A stretch of DNA of 64,000 nucleotides from Bacteroidales bacterium (GCA_016928305.1 JAFGKY010000073.1:1-64000); one strand, 5' to 3'; numbered from the stretch's first letter, positions 17,520 through 26,765 are shown. The notes: generated by a model not told the origin, from the letters alone. Program-made: numbers and translations.

Positions 17520-20135
17520 ATGGGATATCCTAATTATAGCTTTGGTAATAGCGGAAATAAGTATCCCGGTCTGGCAATTATCCTTTGTATTTTCCTTGCG
17601 GGTGCTATAAGTCTTTCCTGCCATGAAAAAGGGAAAAAAGACGATAATTTACCTTCCTGGTCAAGTAATGACCCCCTTGCTATACCATACTTTATACGGC
17701 AACAAAAAACAGATAAAGGAAATCTGGTGCGTAACCCTTCATTTGAATCAGGTAAGTGGCTTAAGGTAGATTCTTTGCATAAATCTTTCTCCCTTGATGG
17801 CTGGCAGAAGACCGGTAACCATGTTACATGGATTGACCTGACAAATGATACAACATTATCTTATGATGAAGTATATACGGGACAGCACGCTATTAGAATC
17901 TCACGTACAACAGCCGATGAAATTGCTGATAAAGGTGAAGGAATAATGAGCGGTTTTATTCGCGTTATCCCGGGCAATTATTCATTTACCTTTTATGCGC
18001 GTATGCTTGACATAAGACCTTACAGCGCACGGCTGGGTACGAGGATGTACGATGCCGTTGAAATCAAGATTATATATTTCGATAAAAACAAAATAAAAAT
18101 TGATTCCCGGTATCTGTTACCTTTAAAAGATAAGAAAATTGATAATTCCTTTAAATCCCTCTCATTGGCAAACTTTAACTATATTAAGGAATTTGACTGG
18201 GGAAGGATTATCGGCAAGTCTCACAGCTTTCCATTCAGTGAAGGTGATATTCCCGACGATGCCCGGTATATTAAACTCTTTATTGGTCTTAAAGGAACCG
18301 GTACCATATGGATTGATGATATTGATTTCCATTATACAAAGTCGAATTTTACACCGCTGGAGCGATTTACAGGTATTATGGATTCAGCCTTGTCGAAACA
18401 GGATTTGATCATACCCACCCCCAAGCAAATAAGCAGACTTGAATCGATTGTTTTGTTCAGACGAGGACAGGGGATCGAAGACCTGCCAAAAATCATCGTT
18501 CCGGTTCATCCTGAGAAAGAAACTGACAGAGCTGCCAATATCCTGCTCGAAAAGATCATTTCGGCACTTACAAAGGCAGGTGCAGGTAATGACCTGATTG
18601 CACGTATGAGGCTTCAGCACACCATCAGTCAGAGTGAATTAAATGAATCAACGCTCATATTCAGCATCGGAAAAAGCATACTCTACGAAAAATACATGGA
18701 GATGCTTCCGCTAAAGGCTATCACCGGTCACGATCAGGGATATTTTGCTTATACCAGCAATGATCTCCCCAGGGTTATATTTCTGGCAGGGAATAACGCT
18801 GTTGGTGACTTCTATGCGGTTAATACAATTACTCAATTGTTTGATAATCAGTCACCTATTCTGTATAATGCCAGAATCATTGATTACCCGGATGTGAACC
18901 AGCGCTTTATCTCTATTAACGCCTGGTCGGATATCAAAGAACTTACACAGCAGGTGAATATTATTCGTGATCTGTTGCCCTTTAAACTCAACGGAGCCTA
19001 TATTCATATAAACCTGAACACACCGTTGCAGCCTTATTTGAATTCACTGGAATTTTTTGGCAGTCATTGGAAGAGCTCGAATCTGTTTCAATATATTCAA
19101 TGGGTTCTGCCGGATATTACGGATAGTTTTCCTAAGAAAGTATCGGATCCGTCCATAAAATATAACAAAATGCCTATGGATGAAGATACCCGGCATCTCA
19201 TAAGAAGAATAATTGAAACAGGCAACAAATCATATGCTTCGGGTTTGGCGATAGCTCCGGCCTATATCATGCCAAGCGATTCAACCCTGGAATACAATTT
19301 GTCAGAAGTGCTCAGACTAACGGATTGTTTCAGGGCAGAAACCGAATTTATTCTTTATTTGCAGCATTATTTGAATGGCGCTTATCCGGATCAGTCAATG
19401 GAATATTGTCTTCCCTGGTTTAATAATGAACTTGTAGATTATTCACTGGGTTATGCCGATGTTTTTGTAACATCGCTGATCGATGACCTGGATGAAAATG
19501 TGTCGTTTCTCTGGTCAGGAAGTTCCTTTTATACTATAAAGACAGATGCCGCAGATATATTCAGGTTCAACAGCTTGGTAAAAAGTCCGCCGGTATTGAT
19601 CGACAATTCGTTTCTGACCGTATCGAAAGAAACAATAACAGAAGGCTCCTTGCCGTATTATCCACGTAAAATCAGGCTTTATAATATATTTGAGCCATAT
19701 TGTAATGCTGAATTATATTATTATAACGACCGGATAAACAAAAACCGGGTTCTTGTCAATCAAACCGTTCATACCGAACTTGAAAAAATAAAAATATTAA
19801 CAGCCCTTGATTTTTACTGGAATATGGAAGTCTATGATATGGATTTCTCATTATGGAAGATCCTTGTATCCCGTTATGGCATTGATGTTGCAAAAGAACT
19901 GATAGTGTACGGTGATGCTTTAACAAAGATGATTGAAGTTAATTTACGGATGCAACAAAATGACCAGGTGAACAAGAATTATCGGATAGGGACATCTGCT
20001 TTGCTCGATCTTAGCGAACATCTGAACCATATTGCTGCAGGCCTTGGAAATAACCACCCGTTGGCGGTAGAGCTGACTGAAATCTATAGTGAAAATAAAA
20101 GTATCTTTGAAACATACGGGGCATATATACCCTGA
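17520..20135 (+). CDS. Large lipoprotein with CBM-like and glycosidase-like regions, function unknown
   Basis: The track start overlaps folD; the ATG at 17520 (MGYPNYSFGNSG) gives 871 residues and a normal signal with a lipobox-like SLSC near residue 36. Residues of about 70-230 resemble a CBM4/9-type jelly roll (NLVRNPSFESGKW, GWQKTGNHVTWIDL, ISFYARM-like strands). Around residue 270, IIPTPKQISR and later LAGNNAVGDFYAVNTITQLF, followed by IIDYPDVNQRFISINAW, resemble the N-terminal alpha/beta domain and entry strand of GH20/GH84 hexosaminidases. The usual catalytic Asp-Asp or Asp-Glu pair and RG motif after that strand are not evident. The protein may have lost catalysis or use a divergent site. 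It is placed between folD and comA on the same strand. Confidence 0.6.
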   Translation: MGYPNYSFGNSGNKYPGLAIILCIFLAGAISLSCHEKGKKDDNLPSWSSNDPLAIPYFIRQQKTDKGNLVRNPSFESGKWLKVDSLHKSFSLDGWQKTGNHVTWIDLTNDTTLSYDEVYTGQHAIRISRTTADEIADKGEGIMSGFIRVIPGNYSFTFYARMLDIRPYSARLGTRMYDAVEIKIIYFDKNKIKIDSRYLLPLKDKKIDNSFKSLSLANFNYIKEFDWGRIIGKSHSFPFSEGDIPDDARYIKLFIGLKGTGTIWIDDIDFHYTKSNFTPLERFTGIMDSALSKQDLIIPTPKQISRLESIVLFRRGQGIEDLPKIIVPVHPEKETDRAANILLEKIISALTKAGAGNDLIARMRLQHTISQSELNESTLIFSIGKSILYEKYMEMLPLKAITGHDQGYFAYTSNDLPRVIFLAGNNAVGDFYAVNTITQLFDNQSPILYNARIIDYPDVNQRFISINAWSDIKELTQQVNIIRDLLPFKLNGAYIHINLNTPLQPYLNSLEFFGSHWKSSNLFQYIQWVLPDITDSFPKKVSDPSIKYNKMPMDEDTRHLIRRIIETGNKSYASGLAIAPAYIMPSDSTLEYNLSEVLRLTDCFRAETEFILYLQHYLNGAYPDQSMEYCLPWFNNELVDYSLGYADVFVTSLIDDLDENVSFLWSGSSFYTIKTDAADIFRFNSLVKSPPVLIDNSFLTVSKETITEGSLPYYPRKIRLYNIFEPYCNAELYYYNDRINKNRVLVNQTVHTELEKIKILTALDFYWNMEVYDMDFSLWKILVSRYGIDVAKELIVYGDALTKMIEVNLRMQQNDQVNKNYRIGTSALLDLSEHLNHIAAGLGNNHPLAVELTEIYSENKSIFETYGAYIP

Positions 20136-20243
20136 TGAGTATTTTGCTCATCTTCAGTCGGATGAAAAAAAGTGAATCTGTGAATGGAAACATTAAGCTT
20201 TTATAACGCAAGTCATTAATCAGTTAGTTAAAACAATTTGACC

Positions 20244-21053
20244 ATGGAGATACATTTACCGTACTTGCCCGATCGTCTGTTAAAACCCCGAGAAAAAGGA
20301 TTGACAATGATGATGGATAAAGGTCTGAGCATCAGGGATGTGGAGAACTTTATCGAAACCAGTGCTGCTTATACCGACCTTGTGAAACTCGGCTTTGGCA
20401 CAGCTGTTGTTACAGATCATATAATTGAAATCAAAATAAAACTGTATCAGGAGGCCAATATAAAAGCATACCTAGGGGGTACTCTATTCGAAGCGTTTGT
20501 AATACGTGGAATGTTTGATGATTATATAGAGCTGGTTGAAAAACTGAAACTTGATACAGCTGAGATTTCTGACGGTTCGATGTATATGCCCCATCAACAA
20601 AAACTTGATTTTATAAGCAAATTATCAAAATACGTAACCGTACTCTCCGAAGTAGGTTCCAAGCAAAAAGGTGTTGAAATTCCTGATGATATCTGGATTG
20701 AGATGATGAAAACAGAGCTTGCCGCGGGATCCTGGAAGGTCATTGCAGAAGCACGTGAAAGTGGAACGGTTGGCATTTACCACAATGACGGATCGGCTAA
20801 CGAAGAACTTATATCCAACATTACAAGCCGGATTGAGGCCAGTAAAATTCTTTGGGAAGCGCCAACCGGAAAACAACAGGTATGGTTTATCAAACTTCAG
20901 GGAGCTAATGTTAATCTGGGAAATATTGCCCCCGTTGATGTTATTCCGTTAGAATGTTTGCGGCGTGGCTTACGCGGAGATACGTTTTTTGATTTTCTTC
21001 CGGAGAAACTCAGGGAATACCGGCCTGATTCAGCAAAATATAAGGAGCTTTAG
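20244..21053 (+). CDS. comA: Phosphosulfolactate synthase (ComA family)
   Basis: ComA adds sulfite to phosphoenolpyruvate to form (2R)-phospho-3-sulfolactate, using a TIM-barrel fold. Family features are visible: REKGLTMMMDKG near the N-terminus, the YTDLVKLGFGTAVV block, YLGGTLFEAFVIRG (about residues 78-91), the TAEISDGSMYMP block, and VLSEVGSK; the C-terminal half has GANVNLGNIAPVDVIPLECLRRGLRGDT. The track starts at a TTG; the ATG two codons later (MEIHLPYLPDR) is chosen, giving 269 residues. Together with the ComB-like phosphatase at 10.7 kb it supplies the first two steps of the sulfolactate route. Genes for the later steps to coenzyme M (ComC-E) are not in this window. Confidence 0.9.
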   Translation: MEIHLPYLPDRLLKPREKGLTMMMDKGLSIRDVENFIETSAAYTDLVKLGFGTAVVTDHIIEIKIKLYQEANIKAYLGGTLFEAFVIRGMFDDYIELVEKLKLDTAEISDGSMYMPHQQKLDFISKLSKYVTVLSEVGSKQKGVEIPDDIWIEMMKTELAAGSWKVIAEARESGTVGIYHNDGSANEELISNITSRIEASKILWEAPTGKQQVWFIKLQGANVNLGNIAPVDVIPLECLRRGLRGDTFFDFLPEKLREYRPDSAKYKEL

Positions 21054-21379
21054 CATCAGAAACACCTGTATAGGTTATTAAGAGCCTGTTGGGATGAATT
21101 ACTAGAATGATAATTAATTCAAGTTACCAGATATAAAATATTAATACGATTTAAGAACTAAGAATGATGATTTTTGATTTAAGAAGGGTAATTTTAGATT
21201 TATATAGTATTGATTATATTGTTGATACATTTTTTTTCATAAATCTTAAATCGTTAATCTTCAATCTTAAATCAATTTTAATTTATTCTTTATACGTAGC
21301 AACTTAAGTTAATCATTTATATCGGGACTGTATCAGGATATCGAAAGCAGACATTGTTCATTTCTCAAAAATTATAACT
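21054..21379. repeat. AT-rich gap with imperfect word repeats
   Basis: No ORF is supported here. The stretch holds repeated words such as GATTTAAGAA, TTTAGATTTATA and ATCTTAAATCGTTAATCTTCAATCTTAAATC; the left copies (GATTTAAGA) are the reverse complement of the right ones (TCTTAAATC), so the region could fold back on itself around an AT-rich centre at about 21200-21240. The aroE promoter must lie at the right end. Confidence 0.5.
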
Positions 21380-22132
21380 ATGATATTATTTGGCCTTATA
21401 GGAAATCCTCTGTCGCATTCCTTTTCGAAGCAGTATTTTACGGATAAATTCAGGAAAGAAGCATTATCGGATCACAGGTATGAGAATTTTCCCCTCCGGT
21501 CAATGGAAGAGCTTCCAGAACTTATTGTCAAATATCCTGATCTGCAAGGACTCAATGTAACTATACCTTACAAAGAACAAGTTCTTCGTTTTCTTGACCA
21601 TTGTGATGAAAATGCTCGTGCCATTGGTGCTGTTAATACAATAAAAATAATCCGTGATAAAAGAAAGGCAATACTCGAAGGGTACAATACCGATGCCTTT
21701 GGATTTTATGCTTCCCTTAAACCCTTTCTGGATAAAGACGTGACAAATGCCCTGATACTGGGAACCGGCGGTGCCTCAAAAGCAATAGCACACGTGCTGA
21801 AGCATCTTGGTATTTCATTCCTTTTTGTATCCCGGCATCCAAAAAAAAGCAGTCAGATTTCTTATGAGCAGTTGTGTGGCCCTGTGCTATATATGCATCA
21901 ACTTATCATTAATACAACACCTGTTGGTATGCATCCGGATGAAGATGCTTTTCCGGATATCCCTTACGAATTTATTACAGGTAGACACATTTTATACGAT
22001 CTGATTTATAATCCGCTGGAAACAAAATTTCTGAAAAAAGGCAGGGAGATGGGTGCACATGTTATAAATGGATTGAATATGTTGCATTTGCAGGCTGAGA
22101 AGGCCTGGGAAATATGGAACAATGAAGGATAG
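21380..22132 (+). CDS. aroE: Shikimate dehydrogenase
   Basis: AroE reduces 3-dehydroshikimate to shikimate with NADPH in the aromatic amino acid pathway. Substrate-binding residues lie in GNPLSHSFSKQYF (about residues 7-19) and NVTIPYKEQVL (about 60-70, with the catalytic Lys). GAVNTIKI follows at about 84-91. The NADP-binding loop is GTGGASKAIAHVL (about 128-140) and the C-terminal helix contains NGLNMLHLQAEKAWEIW. Length 250 is in the normal range of Bacteroidota AroE. It ends 25 bases before the convergent YfiR-like gene. Confidence 0.94.
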   Translation: MILFGLIGNPLSHSFSKQYFTDKFRKEALSDHRYENFPLRSMEELPELIVKYPDLQGLNVTIPYKEQVLRFLDHCDENARAIGAVNTIKIIRDKRKAILEGYNTDAFGFYASLKPFLDKDVTNALILGTGGASKAIAHVLKHLGISFLFVSRHPKKSSQISYEQLCGPVLYMHQLIINTTPVGMHPDEDAFPDIPYEFITGRHILYDLIYNPLETKFLKKGREMGAHVINGLNMLHLQAEKAWEIWNNEG

Positions 22133-22157
22133 CCCGAAAAGCTCAGCCCTGACTTGA

Positions 22158-22682
22158 TTATGAGCCTGCTGTGGCCATTTCCTGCAATTTTGAACTGTAT
22201 TTTAATCCGTATTTTGTAAAATTTCCGGGATCCATCTCAAATTTAATTTTGTCTGAAAGCAGCACAAAGTTAATGGCTGATCCGGCATTCAGTGCTCCGT
22301 TTTTCTCGGTAATTAACAACACACTTTTCCCCTGAACCGCATTTACTATTTCATCCATCTGTTTGGTACGTGCAAAGGGAATAAACAATATATGACAGGT
22401 TGTTATTTCCTGAAGGGTTTTATATCGTTTTATCTGAATATCCTGTGTCCCGACTTTTTTCCCCATGGCATAGGTTTCCAGCTCATCTGCAACGGAGGAT
22501 ACTCCGTAGACACCTATAACAAAATATCCCGATCTGTTAGATAAAGGCCATTCAACAAGACGTGAGAAGTTGTAAATAAACATAGCCTGAGCTTTTGCTA
22601 TCCCTGTTTGTGCCTGCAAAGGTATAGTCAGCGCAATAATTCCCAGGCAGCAAGAAATGATTTTCATTGTTATTCTTTTCAT
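22158..22682 (-). CDS. YfiR-like (DUF4154) periplasmic protein, copy 1
   Basis: A signal peptide (MKRITMKIISCCLGIIALTIPLQAQ) is followed by a compact domain of about 150 residues. The YfiR/DUF4154 pattern is clear: AQAMFIYNFSRLVEWP, FVIGVYG, a central Q-D-I-Q-I-KRY strand, CHILFIPFA, VLLITEKNGALNAGSAINFVLL and a final KYSSKLQEMA. In Pseudomonas, YfiR is a periplasmic repressor of a diguanylate cyclase; in Bacteroidota the partner is not established. This copy is about 50-60% alike, by eye, to the next gene upstream, so the two are tandem duplicates. A second Met at residue 6 is an alternative start. Confidence 0.8.
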   Translation of the reverse strand: MKRITMKIISCCLGIIALTIPLQAQTGIAKAQAMFIYNFSRLVEWPLSNRSGYFVIGVYGVSSVADELETYAMGKKVGTQDIQIKRYKTLQEITTCHILFIPFARTKQMDEIVNAVQGKSVLLITEKNGALNAGSAINFVLLSDKIKFEMDPGNFTKYGLKYSSKLQEMATAGS

Positions 22683-22796
22683 CGCTATATCATTATATAT
22701 CTACTCTATAATGACTCAAATATCGAGCCAAGATAACATAAAAACCAATTATAAACGAATTTTCTGTGAAACGGAATTCGGATTTAAAATGGAAGA

Positions 22797-23309
22797 TCAG
22801 GCCCCTGACAGAGCCATTTCTTCGAGCTTGGAGCTGACTTTAATGCCACGTTTGCTTGCATTTTCAGCTTTTAATTCAAATTTAAGCTTATCTTCCAGTA
22901 TAATGAAGTTAATAACTGAACCTTCATTCAGTGCTCCGTTTTTTTCAGTAATGACCAGGGTACTCTTTCCCTGGATAGCAGAGGTAACTTCAGTCAATTG
23001 CCTTGACTTGGCAAACGGAATAAATAGGATATGGCAAGAACCTATTTCCTGAACTGTTTTGTACCGCATAACCTGAATATCCTGTGCACCTACCTTTTTG
23101 CCCTTGGTATATAGGTCAAGTTCTTCTGCAACAGCAGAAGTTCCTAATACGCCTATTATAAAGGGGCCCGTTTTATAAGTTGCAGGCCATTCAATTAACC
23201 TGGAAAAATTGAATATAAACATGGCCTGAGCTTTGGGAATACCCATCTGTGAATAGGATATATTAAGTAAAAGCGCCAGTTTAATCAGTAATATTGTGAT
23301 CTTTTTCAT
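22797..23309 (-). CDS. YfiR-like (DUF4154) periplasmic protein, copy 2
   Basis: This 170-residue protein has the same organisation as copy 1: signal peptide, AQAMFIFNFSRLIEWP, FIIGVLGTSAVAEELDLY, QDIQVMRYKT, CHILFIPFAKS, ITEKNGALNEGSVINFIILEDKLKFEL and KVSSKLEEMALSG. The DUF4154 fold is predicted to bind a ligand or partner in the periplasm. It precedes copy 1 on the minus strand with a 114-base gap, long enough for a separate promoter. Nearby genes (truA, aroE) give no clue to its role. Confidence 0.8.
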   Translation of the reverse strand: MKKITILLIKLALLLNISYSQMGIPKAQAMFIFNFSRLIEWPATYKTGPFIIGVLGTSAVAEELDLYTKGKKVGAQDIQVMRYKTVQEIGSCHILFIPFAKSRQLTEVTSAIQGKSTLVITEKNGALNEGSVINFIILEDKLKFELKAENASKRGIKVSSKLEEMALSGA

Positions 23310-23426
23310 AATACATAATGAAGATAATGCATACTTATATACGATGATCCAGTTAAAATGTTATACAATAATACTATATAACCCATTTTAATTTGTACAT
23401 GTTCTTAGAAAAAATATGAACAATTG

Positions 23427-24182
23427 TTATAATTTAATGGTTGATGGATACATTATGCGGGTTAAAAAAAGGCCTTTTGCCGGAGCTGACCTTGCAGTTT
23501 CCTTGCGATTCGCTGCAAGAACAATTTGAGTGAGTCTCTCCAGGGATATTTTTCCCCTTCCTGCTTCAACTAAGGTACCCACAATGGCCCTTACCATATT
23601 TCTCAGAAACCGGTCTGCTGTTATCGTAAAAGTAATCGTATTGTTATTCTCTGTCCAGGCAGCCTGTGATAATTTGCAGATGCTTGTCTTGACCTGGGAA
23701 TGATATTTGCTAAAGCTTTTAAAGTCTTCGATCTTAAGTAATACCTCAGCGGCCTTGTTCATTCGCTGGATATCCAGATTATGAGGATAATACCATGAAA
23801 AATCAGTTTCGAACGGATCTTTGCTTCGGCTGATACGATATTCATAGGTTCTTGACAATGCGCTGAAACGTGCATGAGCATCATTTGTCACGCGGTATAT
23901 ATCGTTAACAGCAATATCGATTGGTAATATGCTGTTAATGCCATATAATAACTTATGTTTTTTAACCGGATCATATAAATCGCTTTCAAAATGGGCTGCA
24001 AAATAACGTGCATGGACTCCCGTATCCGTTCGGCCGGCTCCAACTGTCTCAATCGTTTCTTTCAATACAACGGACAGAGCATGATTCACTATATCCTGGA
24101 CGGTGCTGGCGTTTGGTTGTTTCTGCCAGCCATGGTAGGCTGTGCCTTTAAAAGCAAGTTCAATGAAATACCTTTTTTTCAT
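23427..24182 (-). CDS. truA: tRNA pseudouridine synthase A
   Basis: TruA converts uridines 38-40 in the anticodon stem-loop of several tRNAs to pseudouridine. The catalytic Asp lies in VGAGRTDTGVHA (about residues 46-57). Other family blocks visible are YHGWQKQPNASTVQ near the N-terminus, the FSALSRTYEYRI strand, FKSFSKYHSQVKTS and the C-terminal DRFLRNMVRAIVGTLVEAGRGKISLE. Length 251 is standard. It is probably monocistronic; 117 bases separate it from the YfiR copy 2 start downstream, and its start is preceded by 274 bases before the divergent moxR gene. Confidence 0.95.
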   Translation of the reverse strand: MKKRYFIELAFKGTAYHGWQKQPNASTVQDIVNHALSVVLKETIETVGAGRTDTGVHARYFAAHFESDLYDPVKKHKLLYGINSILPIDIAVNDIYRVTNDAHARFSALSRTYEYRISRSKDPFETDFSWYYPHNLDIQRMNKAAEVLLKIEDFKSFSKYHSQVKTSICKLSQAAWTENNNTITFTITADRFLRNMVRAIVGTLVEAGRGKISLERLTQIVLAANRKETARSAPAKGLFLTRIMYPSTIKL

Positions 24183-24456
24183 ATAAATCCAACAGAATAT
24201 AGGAAGAATAAAGGTGCGATACTTTATTCACATTCGCAACACCGTTAAGCTGTTCATAAATATACACACGGGCCTGATTGAGAACTGCTGCTTTCAATGC
24301 TGATACGGGGTTTAACAATTTTTAACATAATACAAAAAGAAGATTTTTAAATAGTTCACATATTTGCATTTTCTAAATAAAAGCATAGGTGGTATGAATA
24401 TTGTTATCACAATTATATAAATATAAAATATACAGTACATCAAAATACGAAAAATT

Positions 24457-25455
24457 ATGGGTGAAATTGCTTTTCAGATTCGTGAACTGAATGAGAAAAT
24501 CGAACGGGAAAGTGCTTTTGTTGATATGATTAACAATGAGATACGGAAGGTCATTGTTGGACAGAAGCACCTGATTGACAGCCTTCTGGTGGCTTTATTA
24601 TCCGATGGTCATGTGTTGCTGGAAGGAGTACCCGGTTTGGCTAAAACGTTGGCAATTAAAACACTGGCTGATACCATCGATGCACAGTTTGCCCGTATAC
24701 AGTTTACGCCCGACCTGCTTCCGGCAGACCTGATCGGTACCATGATATACAGTCAGAAGAAAGAGGAATTCGTTGTTCGTAAAGGGCCTGTTTTTGCCAA
24801 TCTTATTCTGTCCGATGAAATAAACCGGTCACCGGCAAAAGTACAGAGTGCCTTGCTTGAAGCAATGCAGGAAAAACAAGTCACGATTGGCACCCAATCC
24901 TTTGAGCTTCCCCGGCCTTTTATGGTTCTTGCCACGCAGAATCCCATTGAGCAGGAAGGAACCTATCCTCTTCCTGAAGCTCAGGTTGATCGCTTTATGT
25001 TGAAGGTAGTGATTACTTATCCTACCAAAGATGAAGAAAAGCTGATTATGCGGGAAAACCTTGCAATGGAGTTTCCACAAGCAAGGAAAATTGTTAAGAC
25101 TGAAGATATTGAAAAAGCTCGTAGTATCGTTAAGGAAGTATATATGGATGAAAAAATTGAGCAATACATTCTGGATATCGTGTTTGCGACACGTTTCCCG
25201 GCTCAGTACAAACTTGCTCAATTCTCCAGTCTGATCAGTTACGGAGGTTCACCGCGTGCCAGCATTAACCTGGCCAAGGCAGCTAAGGCTTTTGCATTTA
25301 TCAGGCGAAGGGGTTATGTAATACCTGAAGATGTGAGAGCTGTTTGTCACGATGTGATGAGACATCGTATGGGTCTTACTTATGAGGCTGAAGCAGAGAA
25401 TGTTACATCTGAAGATATTATTACTGAAGTGTTGAATAATATTGAAGTGCCATGA
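24457..25455 (+). CDS. MoxR-type AAA+ ATPase of the Bat operon
   Basis: MoxR ATPases act as chaperones that mature or activate partner proteins with von Willebrand A domains. Walker A reads LLEGVPGLAKTLAIK, Walker B ANLILSDEINRSP and sensor 1 VLATQNPIEQEGTYPLPEAQVDRF. The lid domain follows with GGSPRASINLAKAAKAFAFIRRRGYVIPEDV. At 332 residues it matches family members. It is the first gene of an operon with DUF58, VWA (BatA/BatB), TPR (BatC) and BatD/BatE genes, the usual MoxR context in Bacteroidota. An AT-rich region of about 270 bases upstream holds the promoter; no box is firmly recognisable. Confidence 0.95.
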   Translation: MGEIAFQIRELNEKIERESAFVDMINNEIRKVIVGQKHLIDSLLVALLSDGHVLLEGVPGLAKTLAIKTLADTIDAQFARIQFTPDLLPADLIGTMIYSQKKEEFVVRKGPVFANLILSDEINRSPAKVQSALLEAMQEKQVTIGTQSFELPRPFMVLATQNPIEQEGTYPLPEAQVDRFMLKVVITYPTKDEEKLIMRENLAMEFPQARKIVKTEDIEKARSIVKEVYMDEKIEQYILDIVFATRFPAQYKLAQFSSLISYGGSPRASINLAKAAKAFAFIRRRGYVIPEDVRAVCHDVMRHRMGLTYEAEAENVTSEDIITEVLNNIEVP

Positions 25456-25465
25456 TCATTGAGCT

Positions 25466-25867
25466 ATGCGTATAGTTTTTTTATATATATTATTGGTATT
25501 CTCCTTTCATGCTTCCGCTCAAAATTACATTGGTATGCATAAGGATGAAATCATTCTGTTGATGAAGCAGAATCAGCCCAATTTTAAACTGGATAGGAAT
25601 TCTGTCAACCGTTCATACAACTGTATCAAATTTGTTGATAAGATTTCCGAACAGACCATTTTATTCTTTCTTTCTCAGCAAGATAAATGTACTTATGTCC
25701 GATGGATGTCAGATTATTCTAACCTGAATGAAATAATCACTGAACTCAATAATAAATATAAAAAGAAAGATAAGGTTACATGGTGTTATATGGATAAAGG
25801 ACAGGAATATATTGTAAAACTTGAGAAAGGTCAATGGTTTTTCACTGTGAGTATTCGTAAAAAGTAA
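25466..25867 (+). CDS. Small secreted protein embedded in the Bat operon
   Basis: This 133-residue protein begins with a signal peptide (MRIVFLYILLVFSFHASAQ) and has no recognised domain. The mature part has alternating hydrophobic strands (YNCIKFVDKISEQTILFFLS; CTYVRWMSDYSNLNEIITELNNKYKKKDKVTWCYMDKG) and two or three cysteines. It lies 10 bases after moxR and 13 bases before the DUF58 gene, so it is almost certainly co-transcribed. The canonical operon (moxR, DUF58, bat genes) does not normally include a gene here, which suggests an accessory insertion. A periplasmic role associated with the envelope complex is inferred, not shown. Confidence 0.75.
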   Translation: MRIVFLYILLVFSFHASAQNYIGMHKDEIILLMKQNQPNFKLDRNSVNRSYNCIKFVDKISEQTILFFLSQQDKCTYVRWMSDYSNLNEIITELNNKYKKKDKVTWCYMDKGQEYIVKLEKGQWFFTVSIRKK

Positions 25868-25880
25868 AACCGGGGATAAC

Positions 25881-26747
25881 GTGGAAGCTTCTGAACTGAT
25901 AAAACGTGTCAGAAAAATTGAGATCAAGACCAGGGGATTATCCGAGCATATTTTTGCCGGACAATATCATTCAGCCTTCAAAGGGAAAGGAATGACCTTT
26001 AGTGAAGTACGTGAGTACCAATACGGAGATGATATCCGCAATGTGGACTGGAATGTCACGGCACGTTTTAACCATCCATATAGTAAAATATATGAAGAGG
26101 AGAGGGAACTTACTGTAATGCTGATGGTTGATGTGAGTGGTTCGCGCGATTTCGGTTCCAGCCATCAGATGAAGAAAAATATGATGACAGAAATTGCAGC
26201 CGTTATCGCTTTTTCTGCTATTCAGAACAACGATAAGGTGGGAGTTATTTTATTCAGTGACAGGATTGAAAAGTTCATCCCCCCTAAAAAAGGCAGATCA
26301 CATATGCTCAGAATAATTAGAGAGCTCATTGATTTTGAACCGGTAAGCCGTAGTACTAATCTTACTGAACCTTTGCGTTACCTTACAAACGCAATAAAAA
26401 GAAGAAGTATCGCCTTTCTGATTTCTGATTTTATGGGCAGTGATTTTGAAGAGTCTATCCGGATAGCCAAGAAAAAACACGATGTCGTGAGTGTTTGGGT
26501 ATACGACAACCGTGAAACCGACCTTCCGCCTGTTGGCCTGATAAAATTGAAAGATGCTGAAACGAATGAAGAACAATGGGTAGATAGCTCCAGCAGGTTT
26601 GTTCGTGACGCTTATCGCAAGGCCTGGAAAAGAAAGCAGGAAGATCTGAATGAACTGTTTAAAAAGGCCGGTGTTGATTATGTTGCTGTAGCAACGGATA
26701 AAGACTATGTTAAACCGCTCATCTCCCTTTTTAAACACAGGTATTAA
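25881..26747 (+). CDS. DUF58 protein (von Willebrand A-like), Bat operon
   Basis: The 288-residue protein starts at GTG (25881). It contains the DUF58 signature FSEVREYQYGDDIRNVDWNVTARFNHPYSKIYEEERELTVMLMVDVSGS, where the DVSGS sequence is the MIDAS metal-binding motif (DxSxS). A VWA-like fold continues to about residue 250. Partners of MoxR commonly carry such a domain. It has no membrane segment and should be cytosolic, perhaps an adaptor that links MoxR to the membrane Bat proteins. It is followed within 20 bases by the next gene. Confidence 0.92.
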   Translation: MEASELIKRVRKIEIKTRGLSEHIFAGQYHSAFKGKGMTFSEVREYQYGDDIRNVDWNVTARFNHPYSKIYEEERELTVMLMVDVSGSRDFGSSHQMKKNMMTEIAAVIAFSAIQNNDKVGVILFSDRIEKFIPPKKGRSHMLRIIRELIDFEPVSRSTNLTEPLRYLTNAIKRRSIAFLISDFMGSDFEESIRIAKKKHDVVSVWVYDNRETDLPPVGLIKLKDAETNEEQWVDSSSRFVRDAYRKAWKRKQEDLNELFKKAGVDYVAVATDKDYVKPLISLFKHRY

Positions 26748-26765
26748 AAAGTAACCGTTTTGATA

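Noticed and set aside
20130-20160. Terminator between the large lipoprotein and comA
   Set aside because: Only a 6-bp GATGAG/CTCATC stem overlapping the stop, with no T-run; too weak to call.
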